From positions 5,890,001 to 5,954,000 of the forward strand of contig JBAJFE010000026.1 of assembly GCA_037903355.1 (NCBI GenBank): DNA of 64,000 nucleotides, in the 5' to 3' direction. The position numbers and the translations under genes are program-made. Below, in pieces: positions 52,301 to 63,835 of this stretch. Each line of letters opens with the position of its first letter. The stretch's first letter is position 1. Source of the stretch: Trichuris trichiura (lineage: Eukaryota; Nematoda; Enoplea; Trichinellida; Trichuridae). Under the pieces are notes generated by a model. That model did no database searches. It saw nothing but the letters and a program-made list of their open reading frames with translations, and was not told the origin of the DNA.

Positions 52301-53198
52301 ACAGCCGTAAAAATGTACTTGATACAGGATGAAATGTTTATGGGTAAGATCTGAACCACTACCCAAACAAAAAATTAATAATATGGCAATGTCGTCTAAT
52401 TGTAATATTGAGAATTGAACATGTGAAGTTCTGAGAACTAAGTATGCTAACGGTACTATGCTCAGTTTCTACTAATATCGCTGGCAACCTTCTTTTTGTT
52501 CACGCGCAAAGCCATTACCTAAAGGTATACGCTACGATTGCATCGGTTGAACATAAAAACTTTACACCGCTGCCTGTATGCGAGTTAAGCGTCTGCTGAG
52601 ATTAGTCTGTTGTTAAACCAGACAAAAGGATCATAAGAGACAGCATGCAAAATATTATCATACAGCATGACTCTAAACTTACCGCGAAAAAGTACCATCC
52701 ATAAAGAGGTAAATACTGCAATGAATCTTTGAGAATATAACGCAGGCTTCCAAGTCGATTCTGCCTGACGGCCAGCATATTAAATACCGCCCAATCGACT
52801 GAAACAACAGGGCTTATTAAGGTTGACAGAATAATCACTGGCATTGAATCACATGAGCTTTGATGATTGCATATATACAAAGCTTTTTCGTCGGCATTAG
52901 TTTCAGCGTCAGAATAAAGAATGAGCTAAATTCAAGAGAAGGTTAAACCAAGTAGATAATTAATGAGAGCTCTCACTTGAACGCCACTAACGTTTTCGAA
53001 AAAAAGAAGCAGAAACCGTTGATATATGCTATACATCATATCGTCAACCAATGCACGCGTTCTTTCCGATACTGAGAATGCCGCTATTATTCGCCAACCA
53101 ATTGCTGCACAAAAGAATGGGACGGACGTACAGCCGACCATACCGGCAAGTACGAACGGTCTCCATCCACTGAGGAGCTGAACTGTTAGCAAAAGCAT
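46395..53198 (-). CDS. AGPAT5: AGPAT5-type 1-acyl-glycerol-3-phosphate acyltransferase
   Basis: Acylates lysophosphatidic acid to phosphatidic acid in ER/mitochondrial membranes. Exons (minus): 52977-53198, 52853-52925, 52683-52798, 50027-50116, 46845-47097, 46667-46793, 46395-46614; 1101 nt, 366 residues (human AGPAT5 364), phases all agree. Motif I is NHQSSFD (NHx4D, split by an intron), followed by LAVRQNRLGSLRYILKDSLQ. Motif II is HGGVYVRRG in the 90-nt fourth exon. Motif III is FPEGTRF. Then DAVYDVTIVYE and HVHIDRIP, and a hydrophobic C-terminus. Introns 3 (2.6 kb) and 4 (2.9 kb) carry a pogo-like element, a PLE palindrome and a PLE relic. Start is the first Met of the open first exon. 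Confidence 0.94.
48466..48530 (+). ncRNA. Lone decayed hammerhead-like PLE relic
   Basis: GCTGACGACGGGT ... ACCCAAAAGCTCCGG: CTGACGA kept, GAAA changed to AAAA, stem II shortened. AATAAAG follows as in other pLTRs. Inside AGPAT5 intron 4. Confidence 0.45.
50451..50493 (-). ncRNA. Hammerhead ribozyme-like motif (left arm)
   Basis: CTGAAGA, stem AGGTC/GACCC (first pair broken), GAAA, GC, T-C; stem I CCG/CGG. Confidence 0.55.
50538..50578 (+). ncRNA. Hammerhead ribozyme-like motif (right arm)
   Basis: CTGAAGA, stem GGGTC/GACCA (first pair broken on the other side), GAAA, GC, T-C; stem I CCG/TGG. Confidence 0.5.
51603..52284. mobile_element. Non-autonomous pogo-like element, copy 2
   Basis: Ends CAGTAAAACCTTTCTAATCT and GATTAGGGAGGTTTTACTG, TA on both sides (51601-51602, 52285-52286). 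Similar over its length to 9517-10201. The right end shows an extra partial repeat of the terminal sequence (two GGATTAGRGAGG words). In AGPAT5 intron 3. Confidence 0.87.
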
Positions 53199-55180
53199 CG
53201 ATCTTCAATAACGAGACAAAACGCGAGAGAATGACGGTGCTCCGGAGAAAAGAAGAAGGGTTCCGCGCCTACAACAAAAAGCAAGTTGCCGATTTAATTT
53301 TTCAAAAACTGCAATCGAACCCCATTCCCAAAATAATGAATAATCTGTATATATCCTACCAACGTCCTCCTCTACACTTCAGATAATATCTGCAATACGA
53401 TATTTAATGCTACGCGAAGCTGTGCACAGTATTAAATGACTATACACTCACTTAATAACTCGACTGTCGTAGAGGTGACTAAAGCAACAAAGTGACACGT
53501 TCTCTAAACCTGCGTAGGTTACCTAATTCGGTAAGCCGGCGGAAATACAACATTTTTAAAATATATCTATGGAAGATAAAAGTTATAAATATACAAAATG
53601 CAAATTCGCTCTTTCCTTCCTGAAGGCATCGTATTAATTAATGCATGCTGTCACCGTGCTCCTTCACTCCTAGTACTCTTACAGAGCTTTTTATAGTGAT
53701 GCCCACAACTACTGCATAGTACAAAAAGCAACGAGTCAACGACATACATAGGAACGTCGCTAAGGAAAGAGGATTCTGATCTAAAGTCAGATGGGTTGTC
53801 CACCTTGGAAAACTGTTTGCTTGTGAGCCGCTTGCCAGTAGCGAGCTACAAAGCGCACAACACAAGTAGAATGAAACACACGACCTGCAAACAATGCCCA
53901 AATAAGAAATGTTGCGGAGATGAGCTGGAATAGACTTGAAAATTGCGCAGTCGGTCCAAGTGTTGCACCTTTTCAACTCACCAACAAAAGTAAGGAAAGG
54001 TTATATTATCACGGCAGCTACATTTGTGCTTCTCAGTGTTTTGGATGACCGCACTATGCGGGAGGTAACGTTTGGGAAGCGATTGTTCCAAAGCACTGTC
54101 GCAGAGTAATTTATCTCATAGGCGTAAAAACTCTGAATCATGTGTGGCGGCGAAGTGTGATCTACCTTACCAGAAGGAAAAGGTATTTTCACTGAGAAGG
54201 GATGCCGAGATGTGAAATGAAGCTGTCTATCCAAAAATTTTCATTTTCAGCGCACCTTCGCGTTTAATCCCATAGAAGCAGCATTTTAAAGAAATGAAGC
54301 TTACCGCGCTTCTCAAGAGAACTATTACAAATAGTTCACCATCTGCAAGATGTTTGGCTTCGTTATCCATCCCAAGGTGGGGTCGGGATCTACCAACAGT
54401 GGCGGATTGTGGTGAACGCATGAACTATTGGAATGCACACAAAAAGATACTTAACACAGTAGCTTATAACGAAGTCGTTTGGGCAAATCATAAGATACCT
54501 CAGCGCATTATATGTACTTACACCCTAGTATCATTTAAGATAAAGATTTTTGTATAGAAAATGAGGCTTTAGGGAAAACAGTCATTATGTAACCTCAGGA
54601 TTCAGTTAATAGGTATCGCAAGCTAAAGTTCAGGATGTTTTGAGTTAGCTTTAAAACTCGCAGCAGACTTTTGAAATAGTCCCGTCACACCCACGCCTCT
54701 TCAACGGAATTCTACAAAATCGCTGAAACAAAACACTGCTCTAAAAGTCCATCCAGTTTGAGCTAGCATGCACAACTGCCCAGGAAAGGTAATTCTATCT
54801 AAACAACTTCTTCATGAAGGTACGGTACATAACTCTTGCAAAAATCTGCCACGGACTATACTTCTAGCAACTGAAAATGTCCTGGACTTCATACCATCCT
54901 CAGGGTCGACAAGCCTGGATATCCCTTCGGAGTTTCAGGATTATTAACCGTGTACACATAGTCTACGAGACTATTCGTCCCACCTGCAACTCGACCGATA
55001 GTTTACCGCATAATTTCTCAACCTTTTTCGCGCTGGCGCCCACTGAGCATCGCAAGTGAAATCTCACTATTGCCGTAGGACCGGTTTGGGAGCCCAAAGC
55101 GCTGATTCGACCATTAATGCCTTTTATTCCATCGTCCGTTGACGTTTCGGCGGTGGCAGACACTGAACTGACAATGGTCA
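53199..55180 (-). other. Possible minus-strand gene(s), not assembled
   Basis: Several open frames have splice-like borders: 54318-54421 ends GCG|GTAAGC after ELFVIVLLRSA; 54080-54130 carries FYAYEINYSATVLWNNRFP; 55000-55160 carries ALGSQTGPTAIVRFHLR and ends CAG|GTGGG. I could not join them in one frame or recognise a family. Confidence 0.3.
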
Positions 55181-55867
55181 AATATCTATGATCGAGCGCA
55201 CAGATAGAAAATTAAGCCAAGCGCCTTTGGAATCAATTATTAGGAAGGAAATAATCGGTTCCATTTCTCGTGTAGCAGATACAAACAGCTCCTTACCTGA
55301 AAGGCATCAGGCGTAGATGGATCGCAAACAACAGGTCACGCTACCCGCAGAGAACCGCAATGACTAAGGCTTAGCAAACGCCAACGGATAGCTGCTATGC
55401 CCACAAACCGCCATAGTTTTTTCCCAAGAGACACTGGCAAATCAACACGAATGTGCTTTCTGTTAATGCACACAGCCATTATCACTCAATTGCTTATGCA
55501 AATATTTCGCTGGAATCCAAGGTTGCGTTAGCTTATCGCTCGTAGAAACCTGTCTAACTATTATCTACCGCACGCCAACGAGAACGACTGCTTCCTATGC
55601 GCTAGCAGTAAAACGCTCTCCTTGCTTCTCTTGTCACCCTTCGGTTTGTGAAGACAAAAAATCTTTCACCATATCTCAATCATCGTAGGAAAGCTGCACA
55701 AATGGCGGACTAGATAGCACACCAAAAACTAGAAATCCAAAAAAATCACGGACTAAGCCTTTGAGTGCAGCGGGAACCATATACCTTGACAACTTGGTAA
55801 GAGGATCATTTCCACTTTCGCAACAACTGTGCAAGCCCGCTTTAAACGCTCATAAATTGAGGAGGAG

Positions 55868-56150
55868 GAATCAGGGTCAGAATTCCGAGTAAGGCGAAAA
55901 TGTACTGTAAATTGTGACCTTGTGGCATTTGCGCATTCGCACCTTCTAGATAAGGAATGTATTTGAGTAGACGCGTTATTGTAACGGTCTTGTTTTTAGA
56001 TTACCAGCTTCAAACAAGACCATTATAAAAACGCCTCTACTCAAATATATTCCTTATATAGAAGATGCCAATGCACAACTGCTACAAGAGCAAAACTTAC
56101 ACAGCATTTTCAGCCTATCCGAGGATTTTCACTTTCGGCATTTTGACCAC
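55868..56150. mobile_element. Foldback MITE family, copy 3
   Basis: Arms GCGCATTCGCACCTTCTAGA and the inverted TAGAAGATGCCAATGCACAA, with the family-specific centre CGCCTCTACTCAAATATATT and outer ends GGGTCAGAATTCCGAGTAAG. Confidence 0.75.
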
Positions 56151-56450
56151 CACTGGTTGAAAAAATCCCTTATGACAGAGGGGAGACTCTGCAGTCGGTG
56201 ATCTGATCAGTCGGACAATGTCTTAACCTACCTTACTCGCTGACAAGGTTGCAAGAGGCAAAGGGATCGGAACGCCTTTACCACCACTGTGACGACTAGA
56301 CGCGGTTAGTCCGAAAAGCCACTTTCCTTCCATTCGAAAGCGACTAAGGTTTTCTCGTTCTGCCGACTACCCAACAGGATGAAGCTGTAGAAGCTGAGGT
56401 GCTATGAAACTAAAACCTTCTTACTACAGAATTCACATCTGCACACTTAC

Positions 56451-56540
<90 letters not shown>
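56451..56540. repeat. (ATT)n microsatellite, about 30 units
   Basis: Uninterrupted TTA/ATT run directly abutting the palindrome at 56541. Confidence 0.95.
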
Positions 56541-57046
56541 CTTTTTCTTTTATAGCGAGATTTCTGCCCGTTTTTTACAAACGTTTATTGCATAAACGTT
56601 TTGCGAAGCTTTCGGGCCTTGGTCCCACCTGGTCAGTCAGACTTCGCGGCGAGCACCCAACCGACCTTCCACGACGGCGGCAACACTAACAAAAGAGGCG
56701 CAACGAGCAAACAAAACGACGTATACCCATCTGTCTTAAACAAACAACGGGTTTTAAACCCACTTCTTTCCCGCCACTCCGTCTTCTTTCTTCTCCATCG
56801 TTGTCCTCTTTTTCTTCGTGCCCGCCTGCACGTTGCTTCTCTTTTGTTAGTGTGCCGCCGTCGTGGAAAGTCGGTTGGGTGCTCGCTGCGAAGTCTGACT
56901 GACTACGTGGGACCAAGGCCCGAAAGCTTCGCAAAACGTTTATGCAATAAACGTTAATAAAAAACGGGCAGAAATCCCGCTAGAAAAGAAAAAGATCAGA
57001 ACAAAATTTCTGGACGTCCGTTACAAGAGAAGAAAAGAAAAAATAA
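56541..57046. mobile_element. PLE-type palindrome A between two (ATT)n tracts
   Basis: Arms ~56541-56700 and 56835-56994 are inverted copies with AAACGTTTATTGCATAAACG and GGCCCGAAAGCTTCG; the loop is about 135 bp. The hammerhead box is degraded. To the right, 57007-57040 resembles a decayed start peptide (KFLDVRYKRR), so the asymmetry with the left end parallels other copies. Same subfamily as 329-613. Confidence 0.75.
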
Positions 57047-57049
57047 AAC

Positions 57050-57134
<85 letters not shown>
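57050..57134. repeat. (ATT)n microsatellite
   Basis: About 28 ATT units between palindromes A and B. Confidence 0.95.
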
Positions 57135-57275
57135 GGTTGTAAGGTCTTCTACGGCTTTTCCCGTTTTACGTTGTGCTATTATCTGTCATTAAACTAAAAC
57201 AACTGCTCTACCAATGGATGGATGAGCCGTTATTAAGAAAATGTACAGATATCAACGCACTCAACTTTTTAATGT

Positions 57276-57313
57276 TCAAAGCTTTCGGAACGCTCTAGTT
57301 CCGTCGTCAGTGA
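57276..57313 (-). ncRNA. Hammerhead ribozyme-like motif (left arm)
   Basis: CTGACGA, stem II GGAAC/GTTCC with loop TAGAGC, GAAA, GC, T-T; stem I TCA/TGA. Core complete. Confidence 0.62.
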
Positions 57314-57349
57314 GGTGGTGGACGTGGTGGTGAGTGGTGGTCCACCACC

Positions 57350-57389
57350 GCACTGAGGACGGAACTAGAGCGTTCCGAAAGCTTTGAAC
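57350..57389 (+). ncRNA. Hammerhead ribozyme-like motif (right arm)
   Basis: CTGAGGA, stem II GGAAC/GTTCC, GAAA, GC, T-T. The variable core position is G here and C in the left arm. Confidence 0.6.
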
Positions 57390-57567
57390 ATTAAAAAGTT
57401 GAGTGCGTTGATATCTGTACATTTTCTTAATAACGGCTCATCCATCCGTTGGTAGAGCAGTTGTTTTAGTTTAATTACAAATAACGGCACAACGAAAAAA
57501 CGGGAAAAACCATAGAAGACCTTACAACCATGAAAATACAGCCCGTTACAAAACACCCAGTTTTCAA

Positions 57568-57679
<112 letters not shown>

Positions 57680-57837
57680 GGTGTTGTTGTTGTGACGTTC
57701 CGATCACACCGCGTGTAAAACTGGGTGTTTTAGCATAAAATGGCATAAGCTAAATGGCGTGCGTCCCACGTCACAACGTTTCGCTTGCAATAACGAATTA
57801 TTTAGTAAATACGCAGGTAATATAAAGTAGAAAAATA

Positions 57838-58318
57838 ATCTTGAAGACAAGGTGCCTCTTAACGGAGCGATGAATTTTCATGACTTCTTTATACGGTATG
57901 TTCTCCTGCCCGTTGATGGAGTCTGGGATTAAACTGAAGCAAATGGCCTACCAACGGATGGATGAGCAATTATTAAGGAAAAATTCAGAACAATCACTTA
58001 AAAAGTTCGTAGCTTTCGGGACTAACCTTGTCCTGTCGTCCCCTCAACAGTTACCGGACCGCGGAAGATGAATTGAACGGAATATACAGTATATTCAGTA
58101 TACAGCATACAGTATATTCCGTTCAATTCATCTTCCGCGGTCCGGTAACTGTTGAGGGAACGACGGGACAAGGTTAGCCCCGAAATCTACGAACTTGTTA
58201 AGTGATTGTTCTGAATTTTTCCTTAATAATTGCTCATCCATCCGTTGGTAGGGCATTTGCTTCGGTTTAATTCCAGACTCCATCAACGGGCAAGAGAACA
58301 TACCGTATAAAGAAGTCA
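57838..58318. mobile_element. Palindromic PLE pLTR pair C
   Basis: Arms 57879-58080 and 58098-58317, centre ATACAGTATATTCAGTATAC. Oriented opposite to B: the start peptide is on minus from 57881. The right arm ends at the matching AT. TAGAAAAATA flanks both sides (57828-57837, 58319-58328). Hammerhead boxes have lost CTGA in both arms. An extra ~50 bp (TTACCGGACCGCGGAAGATG) was added to both arms upstream of the hammerhead. Confidence 0.85.
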
Positions 58319-58329
58319 TAGAAAAATAC

Positions 58330-59213
58330 ACATATAAGGACTAGTTTCACTTAAAACAACTAGAAAGAAAGCTAGCGCAAGGAAAGATTGAAGCGGTTAT
58401 GTCGATGTATTGAAATAAGTCATCAAAGATTGGAACGGTGAGAATTAGCCGTGTCAACAATAGAAGACGATGTAATAAAATGTCTTCGTTGCTTGAAAAT
58501 CATTAACATTTACGTTTTCGTCCACGCTTGACTTTCCATCCAAAGTCCAAATTAATCATCTGCTGATGAGAAACCTGAAGGACGGATAAAATAAAGAGGA
58601 CGCATATCCATCCAAACGGCTAAAAGCTGACTGATGCTGAGCACTGTTTTGTCGACGAAACTTAACGTTCTTAAATGCGCAGCCTTCCACCCGGTGCTTC
58701 ATTAACGGTCAGATGTATTCGTGAGATAACATGCAACCAATGGGACATGAAGCGTCGTGGAAGTACTTCTTTCCCTCTTCTCAAACCTGCCCATGTTTTT
58801 GCGTAACAACGAACAAGTACACACCCGTCTTCTTCGTAAAAGTAAAAACTCGTATTACGAGTTTTCATAAAACACGACGAATATGCGTAACGTAATTAGT
58901 CGTTCACCTCTTGGTGAATCAGTGAATGACGGTGCTCATAGCAATGCAGCAATTGCCCGAATTTCTAGATTATCTCTCGTTTAAAAACATAACCATACCT
59001 TGCTGCCCTGCATCATTTCCTTCCGTTTGGATGTCAGATGACGAGACAAGCTTAGACGTAAACAATATAATTGATAAGGAGGCGCACGACCGTACTGCGA
59101 AATTGTGTGCACTCCTTATCATCTTGTTTACTTCTGACCATCTCTGCCTCTCTCTCCCTCTCTTATTCTTTTCAATTAAAATGGTCATAACCTTTCTTTA
59201 TTATTAATTATTA
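58330..59213. other. No gene recognised
   Basis: Intergenic stretch right of the palindrome cluster; nothing supported. Confidence 0.4.
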
Positions 59214-60077
59214 CTAAAGGTTTTCAGTTTCGTCATCTTCCTTTCTTTCATCACTGTGCTGCTCCTCCTTTACAAGACCTTTATTAACCAGTTCCTCAAT
59301 GGTTGCCTTAACCCTGGAAGTCCATAATAAGTTCTGGTTAGCTACTAAGCCAGGTGAGATACTATTGTGGTTGTCTTCACTTTCTGCACATCCGACCGTG
59401 TTGACTGCATGAAAACGCGTCTGCGTCAAAACACTGTGCAGCTGCTTACTTTGTAATCCCATCCTGAAGCAACTGATATTGAAATTTCAACGCTATATGA
59501 TTCCAAACTAACGTCACTTCATAATCCCATTTTAAATGGTTAATATAATAAGCAGGGTTCGACCTGTGATTAAATAAGTGGGACATTTCAAGTGAAATTT
59601 GTCAAGCTGCACGAACGTATTTCCTTCTGAGTCTCAAGGTAAGCGTAATCAGTGCACGGCAACACGTACCTGTCTTGCTCAAAGCGATTCCAATATCTGA
59701 GTACGCTACCCAAAGCACATCGTCGCTGTTGAAGTATCAAAATGAGAAACTAAAGGAAACGAAAGAGAAAAAGTTATAGCATAAACGCGTATCCCATTTG
59801 AAGTGGGACAAAGTGGTTCACGGAACCAAAGGCTTTCGACGAGCACACTTCTTAAGGCAACAGTTATTTAAAATTTTATTCACCAGAACGACACATCAAA
59901 GTAAGACATCTAAGGCGACACGTACACACACATGCCGCCCTAACGAGAAAGCGGATATATGCTTAAATGTGTACTTTACGCATAAATAAGCCCAACTGCG
60001 ACAACCTTTCAGATTTTGAGTTCTTACTGATGAGCCACTGTAGGTCTATTACACGAAACTGTTACAACATCAGCCAT
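59214..60077 (-). CDS. Small conserved-looking protein of unknown function with a 14-nt microexon
   Basis: Exons (minus) 60028-60077, 59670-59725, 59450-59463 (14 nt) and 59214-59333 give 79 residues, all in phase with GT-AG borders. It starts MADVVTVSC. The core is DDVLWVAYSDIGIALSKTG-WDYK-NLLWTSRVKATIEELV, and the tail is acidic (KEEQHSDERKEDDETENL). No signal peptide or TM segment. I do not recognise it. Its start codon lies 42 nt downstream of the TMBIM6 stop on the same strand. Confidence 0.6.
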
Positions 60078-60119
60078 GATATACAAACGCGATGAACGAA
60101 ACAATCCATATATTAAGTT

Positions 60120-61346
60120 TTACTCCTTCTTCTTGCGCATCTTAAAAAAAGGCATTAAACGCTTAGACGACCACATATACTAATGATACCTCCTTCTGCG
60201 CCAGAACAATCATAATACGACGAAATATGCCAATGAAATCAACGAACAAATCCACACAGTGACTAAAATAAGTAATGTTAACTTTGAAACGAAGTTAGCT
60301 TCAGCAAAACCGACCGTATGTAATCAGAGTTACCCATTCGTCGTTTCTCCATTATCAACTGGGTGTCATATAAGAGAAAACCACACATCACTGCTAATCC
60401 GGTGTACAGGTTTACTTGAAACAAAAAATTGAAGCCAAAGAAGAAGTTAAACAATGATAGCCAACACATCGTACTCAGCAGGCCGAGAAGAGTTCCTGAA
60501 AAAACGGTCATTCAACAAAAATTCGGTCCAGCCCAAATCCTAATTAATTGCCACCTATCAAATAGAGAAACTTTCGATCTGGCGCGTACAGCGCCGCCAG
60601 TGTGAAACTGACAAACACTGTTGCCGTGGCCAAAAACGCCGAAATGATAATAGCCGGATTAATACTTATAATATAATCGAGCAGTGGGCCAGTGGACAAA
60701 CCTAGAAAATTTTGACAAAGCGGACAATGGATGAAGCAGACTTCACAGATACGAAAGTACAAACCTGACAGGCCCGCGAACCCCATCAGATAACAAAATC
60801 GCAATTTTTCGGTTCCCCGGGTATGCTGGGTGCCGTTTATCAAAAGCAGGAATACAACCGACAACAACAAACTCCAAAACGTACCCTAAAATACAATGAC
60901 CAAATATGAGATGACAGACAGGCTTGTAAAAAACCGCGTTTAAACATGAGAGATGACAAATACAACAAACAAGTACCTTCCAACTCCCCACTGCTACGTG
61001 AACATAAGCTCCCACTGCCGCCGCTACCATGCATGCGCTGAGGGAACCATAAACGCGACGTAAATGAGTTTGCACGGGTTTTTCTCTGCAACACAACAGA
61101 TAAAGCGCGTTGGAAAGAATGAAACTGAACGTCAGAATTGGGAAAAAGTGACATTGGCATTTGAAATTCTTTCAATGCTCAACATTCGTCAACTGAGCGG
61201 TACACAAGACATCAGCCGCACAAATACAAACCGCCTGTCACGTTTAAATCAAAACATTCTGCACGAGGAGGAAGTTCGCTGTCTTACATTTTCATATTGA
61301 GTGTGTTCACAAAGCCATGAATCGAGTCAAGAACAGTTTTAGCCAT
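60120..61346 (-). CDS. TMBIM6: Bax inhibitor 1 (TMBIM6) homologue
   Basis: ER membrane protein that modulates ER calcium leak and protects against stress-induced cell death. Exons (minus): 61288-61346, 60977-61085, 60765-60885, 60555-60701, 60315-60495, 60190-60262, 60120-60140; 236 residues (human 237) with every phase correct. Landmarks: THLRRVYGSLSACMVAAAVG (TM1), LSTGPLLDYIISINPAIIIS, SFTLAALYAPDR, LFQVNLYTGLAVMCGFLLYD followed by TQLIMEKR, and HCVDLFVDFIGIFRRIM. The Asp of LLYDTQ and of LFVDF match the pair tied to pH-dependent calcium leak in this family. The C-terminus KE-MRKKKE is basic like the human tail. Start: first Met (MAKTVLDSIHGF). Confidence 0.95.
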
Positions 61347-62161
61347 GTTGACGAGAGCAAGAGATAGTTCAACCGCCGCGCACAAAGACAAAACGAAGAC
61401 TGAGCTAAATGACGACGTATCGCTAATGCTCTACAGTAACTTTAAAGTCGAACAAGCAGGTACAATGTTTCGTAATGTAAACAAATCTTGATTATCATCA
61501 ATGCCACGTTCGTTTTGCTTCATGCTTTAATGAAGTGTGCGAAATTGACCTTGCGCGTTAAACTGAGTAGCAAAACGAAGTTTCTCTTACCCTCTGTCCC
61601 AGCATGGGCAACACTGAATGCTAGCGTTACCTTCCTCTGCTTTGCAGTGCTGCAGTGCATTGTTGACGCTATATCGCCCGAATAGAACCATTTTGTTTAG
61701 CCTTTCGTTTTCGCAAGGGCAAAACAGGATAGTTGAGATTCTGTTCAGCCGCAGTTAGTGCGGTACCATACTGTGAAGCGGCGGCAGGTAACATCTGCGC
61801 AAATCCTGCCGATGTACCACTTTTCTTCAAAGAGTACACCAGATGTTCCGTTAACCCTTAGTTCAATGAGCAATAGGCAAGAAAACAAGTCTGAGATTGG
61901 ATAAAAAAAAGTGCAACCACTAAACCAACTGTCTTTGTTCTGCTTTCTTCCTATATTGGCCATGCCATATCATTAAAGATCAAAACTCTAAATTCTTAAA
62001 CGTTAAAGTTTATCTTAAGTCCATCCTGAAAGTTAGATCATTATTAAGGTGTAAAAAACTGAAAATAACACACGAGAGGGTCAGACGGGCCGCACAGTAC
62101 AACACAGAGTCAGTGACCACCTCTCAAACGCAAAAAATTATTAAAGGATGAAAAAAAGACC
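61347..62161. other. No gene recognised
   Basis: 5' flank of TMBIM6; short open frames only. Confidence 0.4.
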
Positions 62162-62329
62162 GTGAAAGCGATAAAGCCCGCAAAAGCTGGAACCAAAAGC
62201 GTTTATGAAAAATTTAATAAATACTTCGGCAATAGTGGGTACGTAGTTTGGCTTAGAAGCAATCTGACAGCAAATATTACATCTGTGACTCGAACAAGAC
62301 TGTGGCTATATGCTTTACTCAAAGCAATA

Positions 62330-62680
62330 ACCGCCACATCTCTTCTGTCTAGGAGAGCAGCACTTCGAACTGATACAGCAAACCTACGTGAAAATAGAAA
62401 TCTTCGTAACGTGTCGGATCAGTATGACAAAAAATACAGGCTGATAGTCTCGCTTGCGAAAGAATCAGTTCATCTCGGAGCTTTCGAAACTCGTATGGTT
62501 TCTTCGACAAAGAAATCGGTAATAAAGCACAGGCATAACGGTGGTACGTATGCGTAGTCTAAGGGAACAATTTCGTAGCACCGAGATGCAGCTTCGTAGA
62601 ATATCTGATTACGCTAGCCAATTCGGAAAGCTGCTGCAGTTTGCAGCATCAGTTCCGCGGGAAACCAGCTATACAAATTA
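62330..62680 (+). CDS. Possible coiled-coil protein exons, unidentified
   Basis: After a TCTAG acceptor (about 62350) a frame reads RAALRTDTANLRENRNLR ... DQYDKKYRLIVSLAKES and ends at TCG|GTAATA. Close by, 62559-62677 reads LREQFRSTEMQLRRISDY then FGKLLQFAAS to a stop. Both have heptad-like spacing and look like one coiled-coil protein. A 39-nt intron between them does not keep the frame, so the join is unresolved, or the gene is broken. Confidence 0.35.
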
Positions 62681-62689
62681 GGTATGCCA

Positions 62690-63700
62690 TCGGCAAGGTG
62701 GAATAGAACTCAAACCATGACTCTTCCAGCTTGATTGCTACGGCTAACATTTGCCAAAGCCCTGCGGACAGCTATAACCACGTGCTCTACAATAGTTGGA
62801 ATGGATTATTAAAACGTGGAGAGTTAGGAATGCAAAAGGATGAAATTACCAGCCGCGGGATCATACGCTCATCCGATCGTTTTAGAACTGCAGCCCATGA
62901 ATAGGCGTACACAACTAAATCTCAATAGATCAACTTCGCTCGTTTACCGCTTAACAATTTAAAATAATACAGAACGCTGGAAATGCAGATTTGCTTCTAA
63001 TGGTTGTCGCTTAGCGCCTCGGACGGGAAAGAATAATGCTAATAATTCACCTGATTAATGGAAGTTACTATTTTATTGTTATTTTAGTTCTGGTGGGCTT
63101 CGGTCGTTGCTCGCCTTTTAGACATAGCCACCAGAAGGCTTAAAGGTAAAGCTGGTAGAGGGCGACTGGTCCGTTCCTAAAAATGTATCATTAAACAACA
63201 TAAACAAAACCATGTGCAAGAAAAAACGTACAGTCGCTCTACATTTCCGGTGCCGAAAAGAGCAAACAATACGAAAACATGTGCAGTAAAGGGTGGTTCG
63301 AAAAGATGCATCTAGTTGGTAGGCACCACAGAGACTGCATTTTAGAAATGATTAGCTCGCTGCCCATGCTCACATGCCCTTAATATGTGATGAGATGTCC
63401 ACAAGTTTTTTATTTTGAATAGACGCTCAGGAGGAGAAAAGACTATTCCCGAAAGATATGCCAAAAAGTTTGAAATCCAGTGAATGAGCTGTTTTTGCAA
63501 ACAACAGGGAAACATACCCGTTCCGCACGAAGCCTTACATACTTAATGTCGCATATTTTTATAGTCGTGTGTTTGCTTTAACGCAATTTCTATTTAATGT
63601 CGTAGATTGTTATTTTATCCACATAGCTTTCCAACCTAAGTGCTAAAAAAACACTTGCGCCAAACGCGAAAACCTTCACCAACTGCGGTGGCGGTGGAAA
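62690..63700. other. No gene recognised
   Basis: Nothing supported on either strand. Confidence 0.4.
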
Positions 63701-63707
63701 TCCTGAA

Positions 63708-63835
63708 TACGTCGAAAATGCACTGTAAATTGTAGCCTTGTGGCAGCTGTGCATTGGCATCTTTTTAATAAGGAATGCGTTTCAGTAGAGGCGTTATTAC
63801 CGCGTTTACCTTATTATAAGGCCGGGTCTTATATT
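63708..63835. mobile_element. Foldback MITE family, copy 4 (one arm)
   Basis: CGAAAATGCACTGTAAATTG, GCAGCTGTGCATTGGCATCT and AGTAGAGGCGTTATTA match the left arm of the family. The right arm is absent. Confidence 0.7.

Noticed and set aside
56404..56595. ORF with a long poly-isoleucine run
   Set aside because: It is the translation of the (ATT)n microsatellite.
56601..56957. 118-codon ORF and its 82-codon mirror on minus beginning with the same residues
   Set aside because: They share a start because the region is a palindrome; there is no other sign of coding.
61488..61685. 65-codon ORF divergent from TMBIM6
   Set aside because: Hydrophobic but with no recognisable family, start context or splice site; chance is likely.
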